Shown here one piece after another: positions 6,908 through 16,201 of a stretch of 51,999 bases of DNA. Positions within the stretch are counted from its first letter, which is position 1. Each line of letters opens with the position of its first letter. Under the pieces are notes generated by a model. It had not been told where the DNA came from, did not search any database, and saw only the letters and a list, made by a program, of their open reading frames with translations. The stretch is from Candidatus Buchananbacteria bacterium RIFCSPHIGHO2_01_FULL_44_11 (GTDB taxonomy: Bacteria; Patescibacteriota; Patescibacteriia; Buchananbacterales; UBA6539), in assembly GCA_001817345.1 (NCBI GenBank), contig MHIE01000003.1:29423-81421 (forward strand), read 5' to 3'. A program made the translations under genes and the position numbers.

Positions 6908-8071
6908 ATGGCTAACCAAAATTCAATTTTAGACAAAATAATTCAAAGTAAGCAAATGGAAGAAGCGACTCAGTTCAATCCAACCGAGGTAGTTTCTAAT
7001 CTTCTGAGAAACCTCTCAACAAAAGAAAGGGAGATTATCACCAAGCGCTTTGGCCTTTTTGGCAAACCAAAAGAAACTCTGGAACAAATTGGCAAGCAAT
7101 ACCAGATTACCCGGGAAAGAATCAGGCAAATTGAGGTCGGAACAATCAGAAAAATCAAAGAATTTCCGGAATTTTCAATCCAGATTGAGCCAACCGAGCA
7201 CAACGTTATGCATCTACTGGAAAATTACGGCGGGTTTATGGAAGAAAACCACCTGATTGACGAACTTTTGACCTACCCAGATCCTAACCCGATTAACCGT
7301 CAGGCTTCATTGTTTATTCTCGCTAACCTGCTGAATGACAAGTTGGAAAGGATTAAGTCAGACAACGAAGTTTTAATGGGCTGGAAATTGCCGGCCATCT
7401 CTCTTGATACCGTCAGACAAGCAATCAACGAGTTGGTGAGAATAATTGAGGAACAAAATAAATTGCTGCCGACAGAAAAAATAATCAGCGAGTTTAAGCA
7501 AAAAGATTTTTTCCAAAAAAATCAAGAACAAATCGTCAGCGTTAAGCTGGGCACTAGCCAAGGCAACCTAACCGACGAGGAAATTGATAAAATCGTCTTC
7601 TCCTTTTTGAAAATCAGTTACCATATCAATCAAAACATCCTGGGCGAATGGGGTTTGTCTCATTGGCAAACAGTTTCGCCAAAAAGAATGAGCGATAAGG
7701 CCTACTTAGTCTTGCGAAAAACCGGTAAACCGCTGCATTTCACCGAGATTACCGACTTAATCAATCAAACTCAGTTTGACAAAAAAATGGCTTACCCGGC
7801 CACCATCCACAATGAATTAATTTTAGACGATCGCTACGTTTTAGTCGGTCGCGGCATCTATGGCCTGCAAGAGTGGGGTTACAAGACCGGCACGGTCATT
7901 GACGTTATCATTGACATCTTAAAAAGTTCAGATCAACCGCTGAGTAAAGAAGAAATCGTTAAAAAAGTGCTGGAACAAAGAATTGTCAGAAAAAGTACGA
8001 TTTATTTGGCTCTGACCAACAAAGAAAAAATTAAAAAGCTACCGGACGGTAAATATACCCTGAATCAATAA
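6908..8071 (+). CDS. Sigma-70 region 4-like protein with C-terminal HARE-type winged helix
   Basis: Residues about 26-77 (LSTKEREIITKRFGL ... ETLEQIGKQY ... ITRERIRQIEVGTIRKIKEF) are a canonical sigma-70 region 4 helix-turn-helix that binds -35 elements. No region 2 or 3 is visible, so it cannot by itself melt DNA as a sigma factor. The C-terminal third (about 258-330: MSDKAYLVLRKTGKPLHFTE ... GIYGLQEWG) resembles the HARE-HTH fold found in RNA polymerase delta and chromatin or restriction proteins, and a further winged-helix-like segment ends the protein. It probably modulates RNA polymerase; activator or repressor is not decidable here. It is monocistronic. Confidence 0.75.
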   Translation: MANQNSILDKIIQSKQMEEATQFNPTEVVSNLLRNLSTKEREIITKRFGLFGKPKETLEQIGKQYQITRERIRQIEVGTIRKIKEFPEFSIQIEPTEHNVMHLLENYGGFMEENHLIDELLTYPDPNPINRQASLFILANLLNDKLERIKSDNEVLMGWKLPAISLDTVRQAINELVRIIEEQNKLLPTEKIISEFKQKDFFQKNQEQIVSVKLGTSQGNLTDEEIDKIVFSFLKISYHINQNILGEWGLSHWQTVSPKRMSDKAYLVLRKTGKPLHFTEITDLINQTQFDKKMAYPATIHNELILDDRYVLVGRGIYGLQEWGYKTGTVIDVIIDILKSSDQPLSKEEIVKKVLEQRIVRKSTIYLALTNKEKIKKLPDGKYTLNQ

Positions 8072-8142
8072 ATCCGATTCGACTCTTAACTCCGGCGGCC
8101 GATTTTGGCCGTTTGCGAAAAAAATAAAAATAAAAGATTTCT

Positions 8143-9498
8143 ATGGAGATTGTTATTGATTTCCCTAATTTAAACTCAAACCCACTGGTACTGATGTGGT
8201 GGTTTTTTAGAACTATCGGCTGGATTATTCCGGTCTTTTTCTTTGTTTTGGTATTAATTTTTGGCTGGCAGAGCTATATTCGCAACCACTACCGAACCAA
8301 AAGAAAATATATTTTGCTGGCTATTGATGTACCTAAAGACAATGAGCAAACCCCCAAGGCCGCCGAAAATATTTTTAACCATTTAGCTGGCGCCCATCAG
8401 CCGCTGGAATTCCATGACAAATGGTGGACCGGAGAAATACCCAACAGCTTTTCTTTGGAGATTGTCAGCTTAGGCGGGTATATCCAGTTTATAGTCCACT
8501 TAGTGGAAGAATACCGAGATATGGTTGAAGCGATGATTTACGCCCAATACCCGGACGCAGAAATTACCGAGGTGGAAGATTACACAAAAAAATGGAACAT
8601 CAAATTTCCCAACGAAGAATATAAATTCTGGGGTACGGAACTAAAGCTGAGGGCAAGCGAATTTTACCCAATTAGAACCTACACTGAGTTTGAAGACAAA
8701 GTTTCCAAAGAAGCTTACAAAGATTCAATGGCAGCGATGCTAGAATCAATGACTAGAATCGGTCCCGGCGAAGAAATTTGGGTCCAGTTAGTCATTACAC
8801 CGGCCGACAATGATTGGTATGAAGGCAGTGAATCTGTTATTGATAAAATTATTGGCGCCAAAGGCAAAGAGAAGCATAGTTTATTCAAATCAGCCGCTGA
8901 TTTTGTCGGTTATGTCGCTAATTCAGTGATTAGCACCACCGAAGCCAGCAGTAACCACGGCGGCGAAACGCCAAATCAGATGCTTTATCTGACACCTGGA
9001 AAGAAAGATGTGGTCGCGGCAATCGAAAAAAAAACCAGCAAGGTTGGCTACCACACAAAAATCAGGCTGGTTTATATTGCCGAAAAAGACAAATATAAAA
9101 AACGTATTCCTCACGGTGTTTATGGGGCATTTAAGCAGTTTAATACTTACGACCTAAACTCAATCAAGCCGGATTCTAAAACTTTAACCGGCGGGGTTGT
9201 CTTTTTTAAAAAAACCCGGCTGACCTGGCGGAGTAATAAAATGCTTTATCGCTATAAAAGCCGGGGTCACTGGTTGGAGCCGGGCTATTACGGTAAAGTG
9301 TTTAATACCGAAGAGCTAGCCACTCTTTATCATTTTCCAGTGTCGGCGTCAGTCAAAACGCCGTCAGTTCAAAGAACTGAAAGCAAAAAATCTCAGCCAC
9401 CAATCTCTCTACCGACCGAGGAGTTTCGGGTTGAGCCAGTAGATCAGTTTGAATTAAACACGGCCTCTGCCGCGCCACCCGAAGATCTTCCCACTTAA
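8143..9498 (+). CDS. Membrane-anchored protein paired with a VirD4-like ATPase
   Basis: One membrane segment (about residues 18-45) is followed by a large soluble region, and the C-terminal 60 residues are proline-rich. I do not recognise a named domain. Proteins of this layout directly upstream of TraG/VirD4- or HerA-like ATPases recur in Patescibacteria. The gap to the ATPase gene is 17 bp, so they are probably co-transcribed and form a membrane complex handling DNA or protein. The role is inferred from context only. Confidence 0.65.
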   Translation: MEIVIDFPNLNSNPLVLMWWFFRTIGWIIPVFFFVLVLIFGWQSYIRNHYRTKRKYILLAIDVPKDNEQTPKAAENIFNHLAGAHQPLEFHDKWWTGEIPNSFSLEIVSLGGYIQFIVHLVEEYRDMVEAMIYAQYPDAEITEVEDYTKKWNIKFPNEEYKFWGTELKLRASEFYPIRTYTEFEDKVSKEAYKDSMAAMLESMTRIGPGEEIWVQLVITPADNDWYEGSESVIDKIIGAKGKEKHSLFKSAADFVGYVANSVISTTEASSNHGGETPNQMLYLTPGKKDVVAAIEKKTSKVGYHTKIRLVYIAEKDKYKKRIPHGVYGAFKQFNTYDLNSIKPDSKTLTGGVVFFKKTRLTWRSNKMLYRYKSRGHWLEPGYYGKVFNTEELATLYHFPVSASVKTPSVQRTESKKSQPPISLPTEEFRVEPVDQFELNTASAAPPEDLPT

Positions 9499-9515
9499 CC
9501 AAACCAAAAACAAAA

Positions 9516-11345
9516 ATGCCTGAAGAAAAAGAAAATTTGACGGCCAATCCGCCCAAAAAAAATGACATCGTTTTTTTAGCCGAAACCAATTTTCGCAATA
9601 AAAAAACGAAGTTTGGCATTAAAAGTGACGACCGGCGTCGCCACACTTATTTGATTGGTAAAACCGGCATGGGCAAATCAACGGTGATGGAAAACATGAT
9701 TATCCAGGATATTCGCAACGGTAACGGCGTCGCTCTGGTTGACCCTCACGGTGACTTCGCCGAAAATATACTAGATTTTGTCCCATCCAATCGGGTCAAT
9801 GACGTTGTTTATTTGAACCCGGCCGACTTTGAATATCCCATTGCCTTTAACGTCATGGAGTCGGTCTCTCAAGAACACAAACACCTAATTGCCTCGGGCT
9901 TAGTGGGCGTTTTTAAAAAACTCTGGGCTGATTCCTGGGGCCCAAGATTGGAATATGTTTTACGTAACACTATTTTAGCCCTACTGGATTACCCTGGCAG
10001 TACGTTACTGGGCGTCATGCGAGTTTTGGTGGATAAAAGCTACCGGGCCAAAGTCGTAGAAAAAATTAAAGATCCGGTGGTTAAATCGTTTTGGGTTGAA
10101 GAGTATTCTAAATATCCGCAACAGTTTCAAGCCGAAGCCATTGCGCCAATTCAAAACAAAGTCGGCCAATTCCTGTCAACGGCATTGATCAGAAATATTG
10201 TCGGCCAGGTCAAGTCGACGATAGACTTGCGGGATATAATGGATAACCAAAAAATATTAATCATGAACCTGTCCAAGGGTCGAATCGGTGAAGATTCTTC
10301 GGCTCTCCTGGGAGCGATGATGATCACTAAAATTCAATTGGCCGCCATGAGCCGAATTGATACGCCGGAAGAAAAACGAAAAGATTTTTATCTATATGTT
10401 GATGAATTTCAAAATTTTGCCACCGAATCTTTTGCTAATATTTTGTCTGAAGCGCGTAAATACCGCCTGGATTTAATTATCGGCCATCAATATATTGAGC
10501 AGCTGGATGAAACTGTCCAGCCGGCGGTTTTCGGCAACGTTGGTACTATTATGTGTTTTAGGGTCGGTGCGACCGATGCGGAATTTTTGGCCAAAGAATT
10601 TGCCCCTTACTTCACCGAAGAAGACTTGGTCAATTTGGCTAAATATAACATTTACATGAAGCTGATGATTAACGGCGTTGCTTCAAATCCATTTTCCGCC
10701 ACCACTCTACCGCCTTTGAGCACGGCCGACCATCAAACCAGCAATAAAGAAAAAATCATTAAAGTCTCAAGGGAACGTTACAGCAAGCCCCGAGAAGTTG
10801 TTGAAGATAAGATCACCCGCTGGAGCGGCGTGGAAATCAATAAAGCCGGAACCACTGAAAGTCCCAGTCAGCTGGTAAGCAGCAGCGATAGAAAATCAAA
10901 ACCAAGAAAGGGATCGGGCAGTGATGACAGAAAAAAGAATGTCTACACGGCTAATTGCTACGAATGCGGCAAACCGACGGAAGTCACCTTTAAACCAGAC
11001 GGGGTTAGGCCTATATACTGCCAAAGTTGCTTTCAAAAAATCAAAGAAAATCTGATTAGAGGCAAAATAGTGGAAGCAGAGCCGGAAGCAATTAATGAGC
11101 CGGAAATCAGCTTAAGCGAAGCCTTGACCAAAAAACCAGTCACCTTTGGCCAGGAGCTAAAAAAACAAGATCAAGATAGCGAAAACCGAAGGCCCCTTAG
11201 CCCGACACCCCAACCCAGAGCTTTAAACAGTGAAAATCTTCAAGAAAATACCACCAACGCGAGCAATAATCAACAAAACAGGGGAGAGGGCCAAAAAATC
11301 GGCGGGCTTAAAGATTTAAGCCCGGGCGAAGTGGTAAAATTTTAG
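9516..11345 (+). CDS. VirD4/TraG-like (type IV secretion coupling) P-loop ATPase with C-terminal zinc ribbon
   Basis: Walker A GKTGMGKST at about residues 48-56, Walker B YLYVDEFQNF at about 291-300, and the intervening VDPHGDFAENIL match the VirD4/TraG/HerA ATPase superfamily that pumps DNA or protein across membranes. No membrane segment is visible, so the upstream gene product probably anchors it. Residues about 481-510 contain paired CxxC motifs (CYECGKP ... YCQSCF), a zinc ribbon. The remaining tail to 609 is low complexity. No relaxase or other T4SS gene lies nearby, so conjugation is not supported; DNA uptake, a pilus-linked function or surface secretion are alternatives. Confidence 0.8.
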   Translation: MPEEKENLTANPPKKNDIVFLAETNFRNKKTKFGIKSDDRRRHTYLIGKTGMGKSTVMENMIIQDIRNGNGVALVDPHGDFAENILDFVPSNRVNDVVYLNPADFEYPIAFNVMESVSQEHKHLIASGLVGVFKKLWADSWGPRLEYVLRNTILALLDYPGSTLLGVMRVLVDKSYRAKVVEKIKDPVVKSFWVEEYSKYPQQFQAEAIAPIQNKVGQFLSTALIRNIVGQVKSTIDLRDIMDNQKILIMNLSKGRIGEDSSALLGAMMITKIQLAAMSRIDTPEEKRKDFYLYVDEFQNFATESFANILSEARKYRLDLIIGHQYIEQLDETVQPAVFGNVGTIMCFRVGATDAEFLAKEFAPYFTEEDLVNLAKYNIYMKLMINGVASNPFSATTLPPLSTADHQTSNKEKIIKVSRERYSKPREVVEDKITRWSGVEINKAGTTESPSQLVSSSDRKSKPRKGSGSDDRKKNVYTANCYECGKPTEVTFKPDGVRPIYCQSCFQKIKENLIRGKIVEAEPEAINEPEISLSEALTKKPVTFGQELKKQDQDSENRRPLSPTPQPRALNSENLQENTTNASNNQQNRGEGQKIGGLKDLSPGEVVKF

Positions 11346-11348
11346 CTT

Positions 11349-11377
11349 TTGACATTCCGGCCGGCCTTGGGTAAAAT
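11349..11377 (+). promoter_or_regulatory. Promoter of UDP-glucose dehydrogenase gene
   Basis: -35 TTGACA (11349-11354), 17-bp spacer, -10 TAAAAT (11372-11377). The leader is about 95 nt. Confidence 0.65.
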
Positions 11378-11478
11378 GGAGGCTGGATTATTTTTTTTAT
11401 TTTATGTAATGAAATCCAAACTTTTGCGTCTATTTTAGTGAAAGGTTCAAAATTAATCTTTATTTTTTAAGGTAAATT

Positions 11479-12783
11479 ATGAAAATAGCAATTATTGGTA
11501 CCGGTTACGTCGGCTTAACTACCGGGGTCTGCTTGGCCGATTTAGGACACCAGGTCGTCTGCATTGATCACAATCCAGACAAAGTGGCGAGACTAAAACA
11601 GGGGATATCGCCGATTTTTGAACCGGGAATTGAAGATTTAATTAAAAAAAATCTGAACAAAAATTTAGCCTTTGAAGTGGAAATTGCTCCGGCAGTAAAA
11701 AACTCCGAAGTAATTTTTATTTGCGTTAACACGCCGCCTAAACCCAATGGCCAGGCTGATTTAAAATATATTGAAAAAGCAGCTAGGGAAATCGCCCAAT
11801 TTATGAACAGCGATTATAAAGTCATTGTTGACAAAAGTACGGTGCCGGTCAGGACCGCGGAAAAAGTCAAAGAAACGATTATGGCTTATGCGACCGAAAA
11901 AACGAAATTTGACGTCGTCTCTAACCCGGAATTTCTTCGAGAAGGCAGCGCCATTAAAGACACCTTAAACCCCGATCGGATTGTCATTGGCGTAGACAGT
12001 GACCAAGCCAAAGAAAAAATGCTAGAGGTATATAAACCCTTGATTGAAAAAGAAAATTCCATCGTTAAAATCGTTTCAGTTCGCAGTGCCGAACTGATCA
12101 AGCATGGCGCCAACACCTTCCTGGCGACCAAAATTTCTTTTGCTAACCTCATGGCCGAAACCTGCGAAGCCGCCGGCGCTGACGCCCTGGAAGTTCTGGA
12201 AGCAATCGGTCTGGACAAAAGAATCGGCCACCAATTTCTTAGCCCAGGCATTGGTTTTGGCGGTTCTTGCTTTCCCAAAGACATTGCCGCCTACAAAAAA
12301 ACGCTGGAAATTCTGGGCATCGACTACTCTTTTGTCAGCGCCGTTGAAGAAATCAACCGTCGCGCCCAGGAAAATTTTCTCCATAAAATCGAAAAAGAAC
12401 TGTGGGTTTTAGACGGCAAACAAATCGGAATCTTAGGCCTGGCCTTCAAGCCCAATACCGACGACATCCGCAATGCCCCAGCTCTAAAAATTATTGAAAA
12501 ACTGAAAAATGACGGCGCCAAAATTAAAGTCTATGATCCTCAAGCCATGGCAAACGTTAAAAAACTTTTTTCAGACATTGAATATTGTGACAACCCATAT
12601 CTGGCCGCCCAAGACGCCGAAGCGTTACTGATTTGCACTGAGTGGGACGAGTTTAAGAATTTAGATTTAGCAAAAATCAAAAAAATAATGTTAACACCAG
12701 TTATTTTTGACGGCCGGAACATTTTTAACCCCCAGACAGTCAGAGACATGGGATTCAAGTACTCCGGCATTGGCCGACCCTAG
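11479..12783 (+). CDS. ugd: UDP-glucose/GDP-mannose 6-dehydrogenase
   Basis: Oxidises the nucleotide sugar C6 alcohol to a carboxylate with two NAD+, supplying uronic acids for cell-surface glycans. The NAD-binding GTGYVGL motif is at residues 7-13, and the catalytic cysteine lies in GGSCFPKD (about 261-268). The C-terminal domain carries GLAFKPNTDDIRNAP, typical of the family. Length 434 aa is normal. Specificity for UDP-glucose rather than GDP-mannose or UDP-ManNAc is the usual assignment but not proven. It has its own promoter and terminator. The glycan genes at 25-32 kb are likely users. Confidence 0.9.
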   Translation: MKIAIIGTGYVGLTTGVCLADLGHQVVCIDHNPDKVARLKQGISPIFEPGIEDLIKKNLNKNLAFEVEIAPAVKNSEVIFICVNTPPKPNGQADLKYIEKAAREIAQFMNSDYKVIVDKSTVPVRTAEKVKETIMAYATEKTKFDVVSNPEFLREGSAIKDTLNPDRIVIGVDSDQAKEKMLEVYKPLIEKENSIVKIVSVRSAELIKHGANTFLATKISFANLMAETCEAAGADALEVLEAIGLDKRIGHQFLSPGIGFGGSCFPKDIAAYKKTLEILGIDYSFVSAVEEINRRAQENFLHKIEKELWVLDGKQIGILGLAFKPNTDDIRNAPALKIIEKLKNDGAKIKVYDPQAMANVKKLFSDIEYCDNPYLAAQDAEALLICTEWDEFKNLDLAKIKKIMLTPVIFDGRNIFNPQTVRDMGFKYSGIGRP

Positions 12784-12812
12784 CTTCCGGAAGATCAAGT
12801 AAAATCTATGGA

Positions 12813-12847
12813 TTAGACCCGAACGTTCAACTCGGGTCTAATTTTTT
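12813..12847 (+). terminator. Intrinsic terminator after ugd
   Basis: Perfect 10-bp stem TTAGACCCGA/TCGGGTCTAA, 9-nt loop, then six T. Confidence 0.88.
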
Positions 12848-12887
12848 CACTAAATCACCTAGGCTAAATTGATATCAAGCGGCTGAC

Positions 12888-12915
12888 TTGACAGCCTAAA
12901 AATTTATGCTACAAT
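12888..12915 (+). promoter_or_regulatory. Heat-shock-regulated promoter of clpB
   Basis: -35 TTGACA (12888-12893), 16-bp spacer, -10 TACAAT (12910-12915). The predicted start site falls at the beginning of the CIRCE element, so HrcA binding would block initiation. Confidence 0.8.
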
Positions 12916-12919
12916 CAAG

Positions 12920-12946
12920 TTAGCACTCTCAGTACTAGAGTGCTAA
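12920..12946 (+). promoter_or_regulatory. CIRCE operator (HrcA binding site)
   Basis: Perfect match to the consensus TTAGCACTC-N9-GAGTGCTAA. HrcA represses heat-shock genes through CIRCE and is released on protein-folding stress. The next gene downstream on this strand is clpB, 263 bp away. hrcA itself is not in the window. Confidence 0.93.
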
Positions 12947-13036
12947 CTCCGTTAAAAACCCAAACAAAATAAATTTTAGACGATCTGACTGCCACAATAA
13001 AGGGTACCCACCGCAGAGCTTGCTCTATGAGTGGTC

Positions 13037-13191
13037 CCCGTTAGAGTTGACGGCGCAACAGTAATGGTGGAATTTATTAAACTCTAACGGGGCTCACTCG
13101 ATCCGCCTTAGGCGGATACTCGCTCCGTTCGGCAATAAATAATTTTCTCTGATATAATGTATCTAGTCGGCTAATTGGTTTCTAACGGGGC
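13037..13191. repeat. Inverted and direct repeats in the clpB leader
   Basis: The 12947-13209 gap has no gene. CCCCGTTAGAGTT (13037-13049) faces AACTCTAACGGGG (13079-13091), and TCTAACGGGGCT recurs near 13182. A palindrome ATCCGCCTTAGGCGGAT lies near 13099-13115. These could be remnants of small palindromic elements or RNA stems in the long leader transcript. Confidence 0.5.
13150..13158 (+). promoter_or_regulatory. Second, CIRCE-independent clpB promoter (extended -10)
   Basis: TGATATAAT is an extended -10 (TGn-TATAAT). No clear -35 is visible. It would start transcripts about 45 nt before the clpB ATG, bypassing the CIRCE. Confidence 0.5.
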
Positions 13192-13209
13192 TAATTAAAC
13201 CCACAAAAT

Positions 13210-15819
13210 ATGAACCCACAAAAACTCACTCTTAAAGCCCAGGAGGCACTCCAAAAATCTTTGGAAATTGCCGCGGAAAGGGGTCAGCCAGAAATCACCC
13301 TAACCCATCTGCTCTCGGCCCTCCTGGAGCAGGCGGAGGGAATTATTCCGGCGGTTTTTAAAAAATTGGAAATTGATTTAAACCAGCTGGAAAAACAACT
13401 CTCAGTTAGGCTGGATAAATTGCCTCAGGTCAGCGGCGGCGGGCTGGCCCAACAAATCATGAACCCGGAATTCCAAAAGGTTTTATTCCAGGCGGAAAAA
13501 GAAGCAAAAAAAATCCATGATGAATATATCAGCACGGAGCATTTTTTGCTGGCACTAATTGAAGTACCCTCGGAAATGGCAAGCCTACTTGAATCGCTAG
13601 GCATTAACTACGACAACGTCTTAAAAGTCCTTCAGGAAACCCGCGGCAGCCACCTGATCACCGATCCGGAACCGGAGAGTAAATACCAAGCTTTAGCTAA
13701 ATACGGCATCAACCTGACTCAAGCGGCTAAAGACGGCAAACTGGACCCGATTATCGGCCGCGACCAGGAAATCAGACGCATTATGCAGGTACTGTCGCGC
13801 CGAACCAAAAATAATCCCGTTTTAATCGGCGAACCCGGCACGGGTAAAACCGCTGTGGCTGAAGGTTTGGCTCAAAGAATCACTAGCGGGGATGTGCCGG
13901 AAAGCCTTAAAGGTAAAGAAGTAATTGCCTTAGATATTGGCAGCTTAGTAGCCGGAACAAAATTCCGCGGTGAATTTGAAGACCGACTCAAAGCGGTGCT
14001 CAAAGAAATTGAAGCGGCCGCCGGCCGAGTAATTCTGTTTATTGATGAACTCCATTTGGTAGTCGGCGCCGGCGGCGCTGAAGGCGCGGTAGACGCAGCC
14101 AATATGCTCAAACCGGCCTTAGCTCGGGGTACGCTTCATGCTATTGGCGCTACCACCCTTAAAGAATACCAAAAGTACATTGAAAAAGACGCTGCCTTAG
14201 AACGACGGTTCCAACCGGTCTATGTTGGCGAGCCAAGCATTGAAGACACGATTGCCATCCTTCGTGGAATTAAAGAAAAGTACGAGATCCATCACGGCGT
14301 AAAAATTACCGATTCGGCGATTTTAGCGGCCGCTAACTTATCCTCACGCTACATTACCGACCGCTTTTTGCCGGATAAAGCGATTGACCTGATTGACGAA
14401 GCTAGTTCCGCCTTACGAATGGAAATTGATTCAATGCCAGAGGATTTAGATATCTTAAAAAGAAAAATTACCCAACTCGAGATTGAAAAGCAAGCCTTAA
14501 AAAAAGAAAAAAACAAAACCAGCCTGGAAAAACTCAAGCAGCTGGAAAAACAGCTGGCCGACTTTAAAGAAAAAAGCAATCAAATAGAAATCCAGTGGCG
14601 CAATGAAAAAGATTTGATCAAAAAAATCCAGGATTACAAAAACCAAATCGATCAACTGAAGATCGAGTCCGAGAAGCTGGAAAGAAAAAGCGAACTGGAA
14701 AAAGTGGCGGAAATAAAATACGGCAGAATTCCGGAACTAGAAAAAGCCGTTAAAGAAACCGCCAAAAAACTGGCGACGGTCCAAAAAAATAAAAAAATAT
14801 TGAAAGAAGAAATCAACGAAGAGGATATTGCCGCCGTAGTTTCTCGCTGGACCAGGATTCCGGTGACTAAAATGTTAGGCAGTGAAATCGAAAAATTAGC
14901 CCACCTAGAAGATGAATTGAACAAAAGAGTGGTCGGCCAAGACAAAGCTTTGAAGTCAATTGCCAACGCCGTCCGGCGCTCCCGGGCCGGCATTGCTGAA
15001 ACCGATAAGCCAATCGGATCATTTCTTTTTTTGGGGCCAACCGGCGTAGGCAAAACCGAAACCGCCAAGGCTCTGGCCGAAAACATGTTTAATGACCAAA
15101 AAGCGCTGGTCCGACTGGATATGTCCGAATACATGGAAAAGCACAGCGTTTCAAAAATCATGGGCTCACCGCCCGGTTATATTGGCTACGAAGAAGGCGG
15201 ACAGCTGACCGAAATCATCCGTCGCCGGCCTTATTCGGTAATTTTATTCGATGAAATAGAAAAGGCCCATCCTGACGTCTATAACATTTTACTCCAAATT
15301 TTAGACGATGGTCGGCTGACTGACGCCAAGGGTCGGGTGGTAAACTTTAAAAATGCCATCATTATTATGACCTCCAACTTAGGCAGCGAGGTAATTAAAG
15401 AATACTCACTGGGCTTCACCGACCAAAAAAGGCAGGAGACAATTGACCAAAAAGAGATGACTGAACGGATCACCACGATTCTTAATCAATCATTCAGACC
15501 GGAATTTTTGAATCGGATTGACGAAATTATCGTCTTTTCCGCTCTGCAAAAAGAAGAAATAAAACAAATTGTTAATCTCCAGCTGACAACCGTCAAACAA
15601 AGATTGGGTGAAAAAAATATTCAGATTCAATTCACCGATCGCCTGAAGGATTTTTTGGCCGAAAAGGGTTTTGACCCAATTTACGGCGCCCGGCCCCTGA
15701 AACGGCTGATTCAAAACCAGGTTTTGGATCAATTGGCCATGAAAATTATTGAGGGCAAAATCAAAGAAGATAAAAAAGTAACAATTGACGTGAACAAAGA
15801 AAAGGTGATAATCAATTAA
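13210..15819 (+). CDS. clpB: ATP-dependent disaggregase ClpB
   Basis: Hsp100 chaperone that threads aggregated proteins, normally with DnaK. The 869-aa protein is full length: an N-terminal substrate domain (1-145), AAA1 with Walker A GEPGTGKT (about 206-213), the middle-domain coiled coil (about 400-540, rich in K/E/L heptads), and AAA2 with GPTGVGKT (about 609-616). The presence of the middle domain separates ClpB from ClpA and ClpC. A CIRCE element upstream indicates HrcA control. The ATG at 13210 follows an A-rich stretch without a Shine-Dalgarno. Confidence 0.95.
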   Translation: MNPQKLTLKAQEALQKSLEIAAERGQPEITLTHLLSALLEQAEGIIPAVFKKLEIDLNQLEKQLSVRLDKLPQVSGGGLAQQIMNPEFQKVLFQAEKEAKKIHDEYISTEHFLLALIEVPSEMASLLESLGINYDNVLKVLQETRGSHLITDPEPESKYQALAKYGINLTQAAKDGKLDPIIGRDQEIRRIMQVLSRRTKNNPVLIGEPGTGKTAVAEGLAQRITSGDVPESLKGKEVIALDIGSLVAGTKFRGEFEDRLKAVLKEIEAAAGRVILFIDELHLVVGAGGAEGAVDAANMLKPALARGTLHAIGATTLKEYQKYIEKDAALERRFQPVYVGEPSIEDTIAILRGIKEKYEIHHGVKITDSAILAAANLSSRYITDRFLPDKAIDLIDEASSALRMEIDSMPEDLDILKRKITQLEIEKQALKKEKNKTSLEKLKQLEKQLADFKEKSNQIEIQWRNEKDLIKKIQDYKNQIDQLKIESEKLERKSELEKVAEIKYGRIPELEKAVKETAKKLATVQKNKKILKEEINEEDIAAVVSRWTRIPVTKMLGSEIEKLAHLEDELNKRVVGQDKALKSIANAVRRSRAGIAETDKPIGSFLFLGPTGVGKTETAKALAENMFNDQKALVRLDMSEYMEKHSVSKIMGSPPGYIGYEEGGQLTEIIRRRPYSVILFDEIEKAHPDVYNILLQILDDGRLTDAKGRVVNFKNAIIIMTSNLGSEVIKEYSLGFTDQKRQETIDQKEMTERITTILNQSFRPEFLNRIDEIIVFSALQKEEIKQIVNLQLTTVKQRLGEKNIQIQFTDRLKDFLAEKGFDPIYGARPLKRLIQNQVLDQLAMKIIEGKIKEDKKVTIDVNKEKVIIN

Positions 15820-15826
15820 AGCCAAT

Positions 15827-15866
15827 AAAAAAGTAGAGAGTCCCAACTGGTCGTCTCTACTTTTTT
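15827..15866. terminator. Bidirectional terminator between clpB and the acidic microprotein gene
   Basis: Stem AAAAAAGTAGAGA/TCTCTACTTTTTT (13 bp) with a 14-nt loop. T-runs occur on both strands, serving two convergent genes. Confidence 0.85.
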
Positions 15867-15879
15867 ATGGTTGTTTTAA

Positions 15880-16011
15880 TTACATTGCGTTATCATCGCC
15901 GCCTTCGTCGCCGGCAGCTTCTTCTTCGCCTTCGCTTTCTCCACCAACTTCTTCTACGTCTTCGTCATCGTCAGTTGGTTTAGACATCGCGTCATCATCT
16001 TGAAAAATCAT
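15880..16011 (-). CDS. Highly acidic 43-aa microprotein
   Basis: Minus-strand ORF with a strong Shine-Dalgarno (AGAGGAGA) ending 7 nt before ATG. The protein begins MIFQDDDAM and is mostly Asp, Glu and Gly, with a net charge near -20. It has its own TTGACA-N17-TATGAT promoter and a terminator, which argues for a genuine expressed gene. No family is recognised. Acidic tails of this kind often bind basic partners or mimic DNA, but nothing specific supports that here. Confidence 0.65.
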   Translation of the reverse strand: MIFQDDDAMSKPTDDDEDVEEVGGESEGEEEAAGDEGGDDNAM

Positions 16012-16109
16012 GTTGATTTCTCCTCTGATTCTGGCTAAATAAGCTTAAAAAACTTTAATCGTCCCTTAAGCAGCTAGCCAAAATTAATTATTAATTATAA
16101 ATCAAATAC

Positions 16110-16138
16110 ATCATAGCAGGCGGAGATATCAGTGTCAA
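16110..16138 (-). promoter_or_regulatory. Promoter of the acidic microprotein gene
   Basis: Minus strand: -35 TTGACA (16138-16133), 17-bp spacer, -10 TATGAT (16115-16110). Predicted leader about 90 nt. Confidence 0.75.
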
Positions 16139-16158
16139 GGCGGGTTGTGGACTTTTTG

Positions 16159-16187
16159 TTGACTCTTTCCCTGAATCCGAATAATAT
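16159..16187 (+). promoter_or_regulatory. mnmA promoter
   Basis: -35 TTGACT (16159-16164), 17-bp spacer, -10 TAATAT (16182-16187). Initiation would occur within about 8 nt of the ATG. Confidence 0.6.
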
Positions 16188-16201
16188 ACTATGATAAAAA
16201 T

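Noticed and set aside
12076-12412. Long frames on both strands inside ugd
   Set aside because: The ugd frame carries all family motifs; the others are shadows caused by codon bias.
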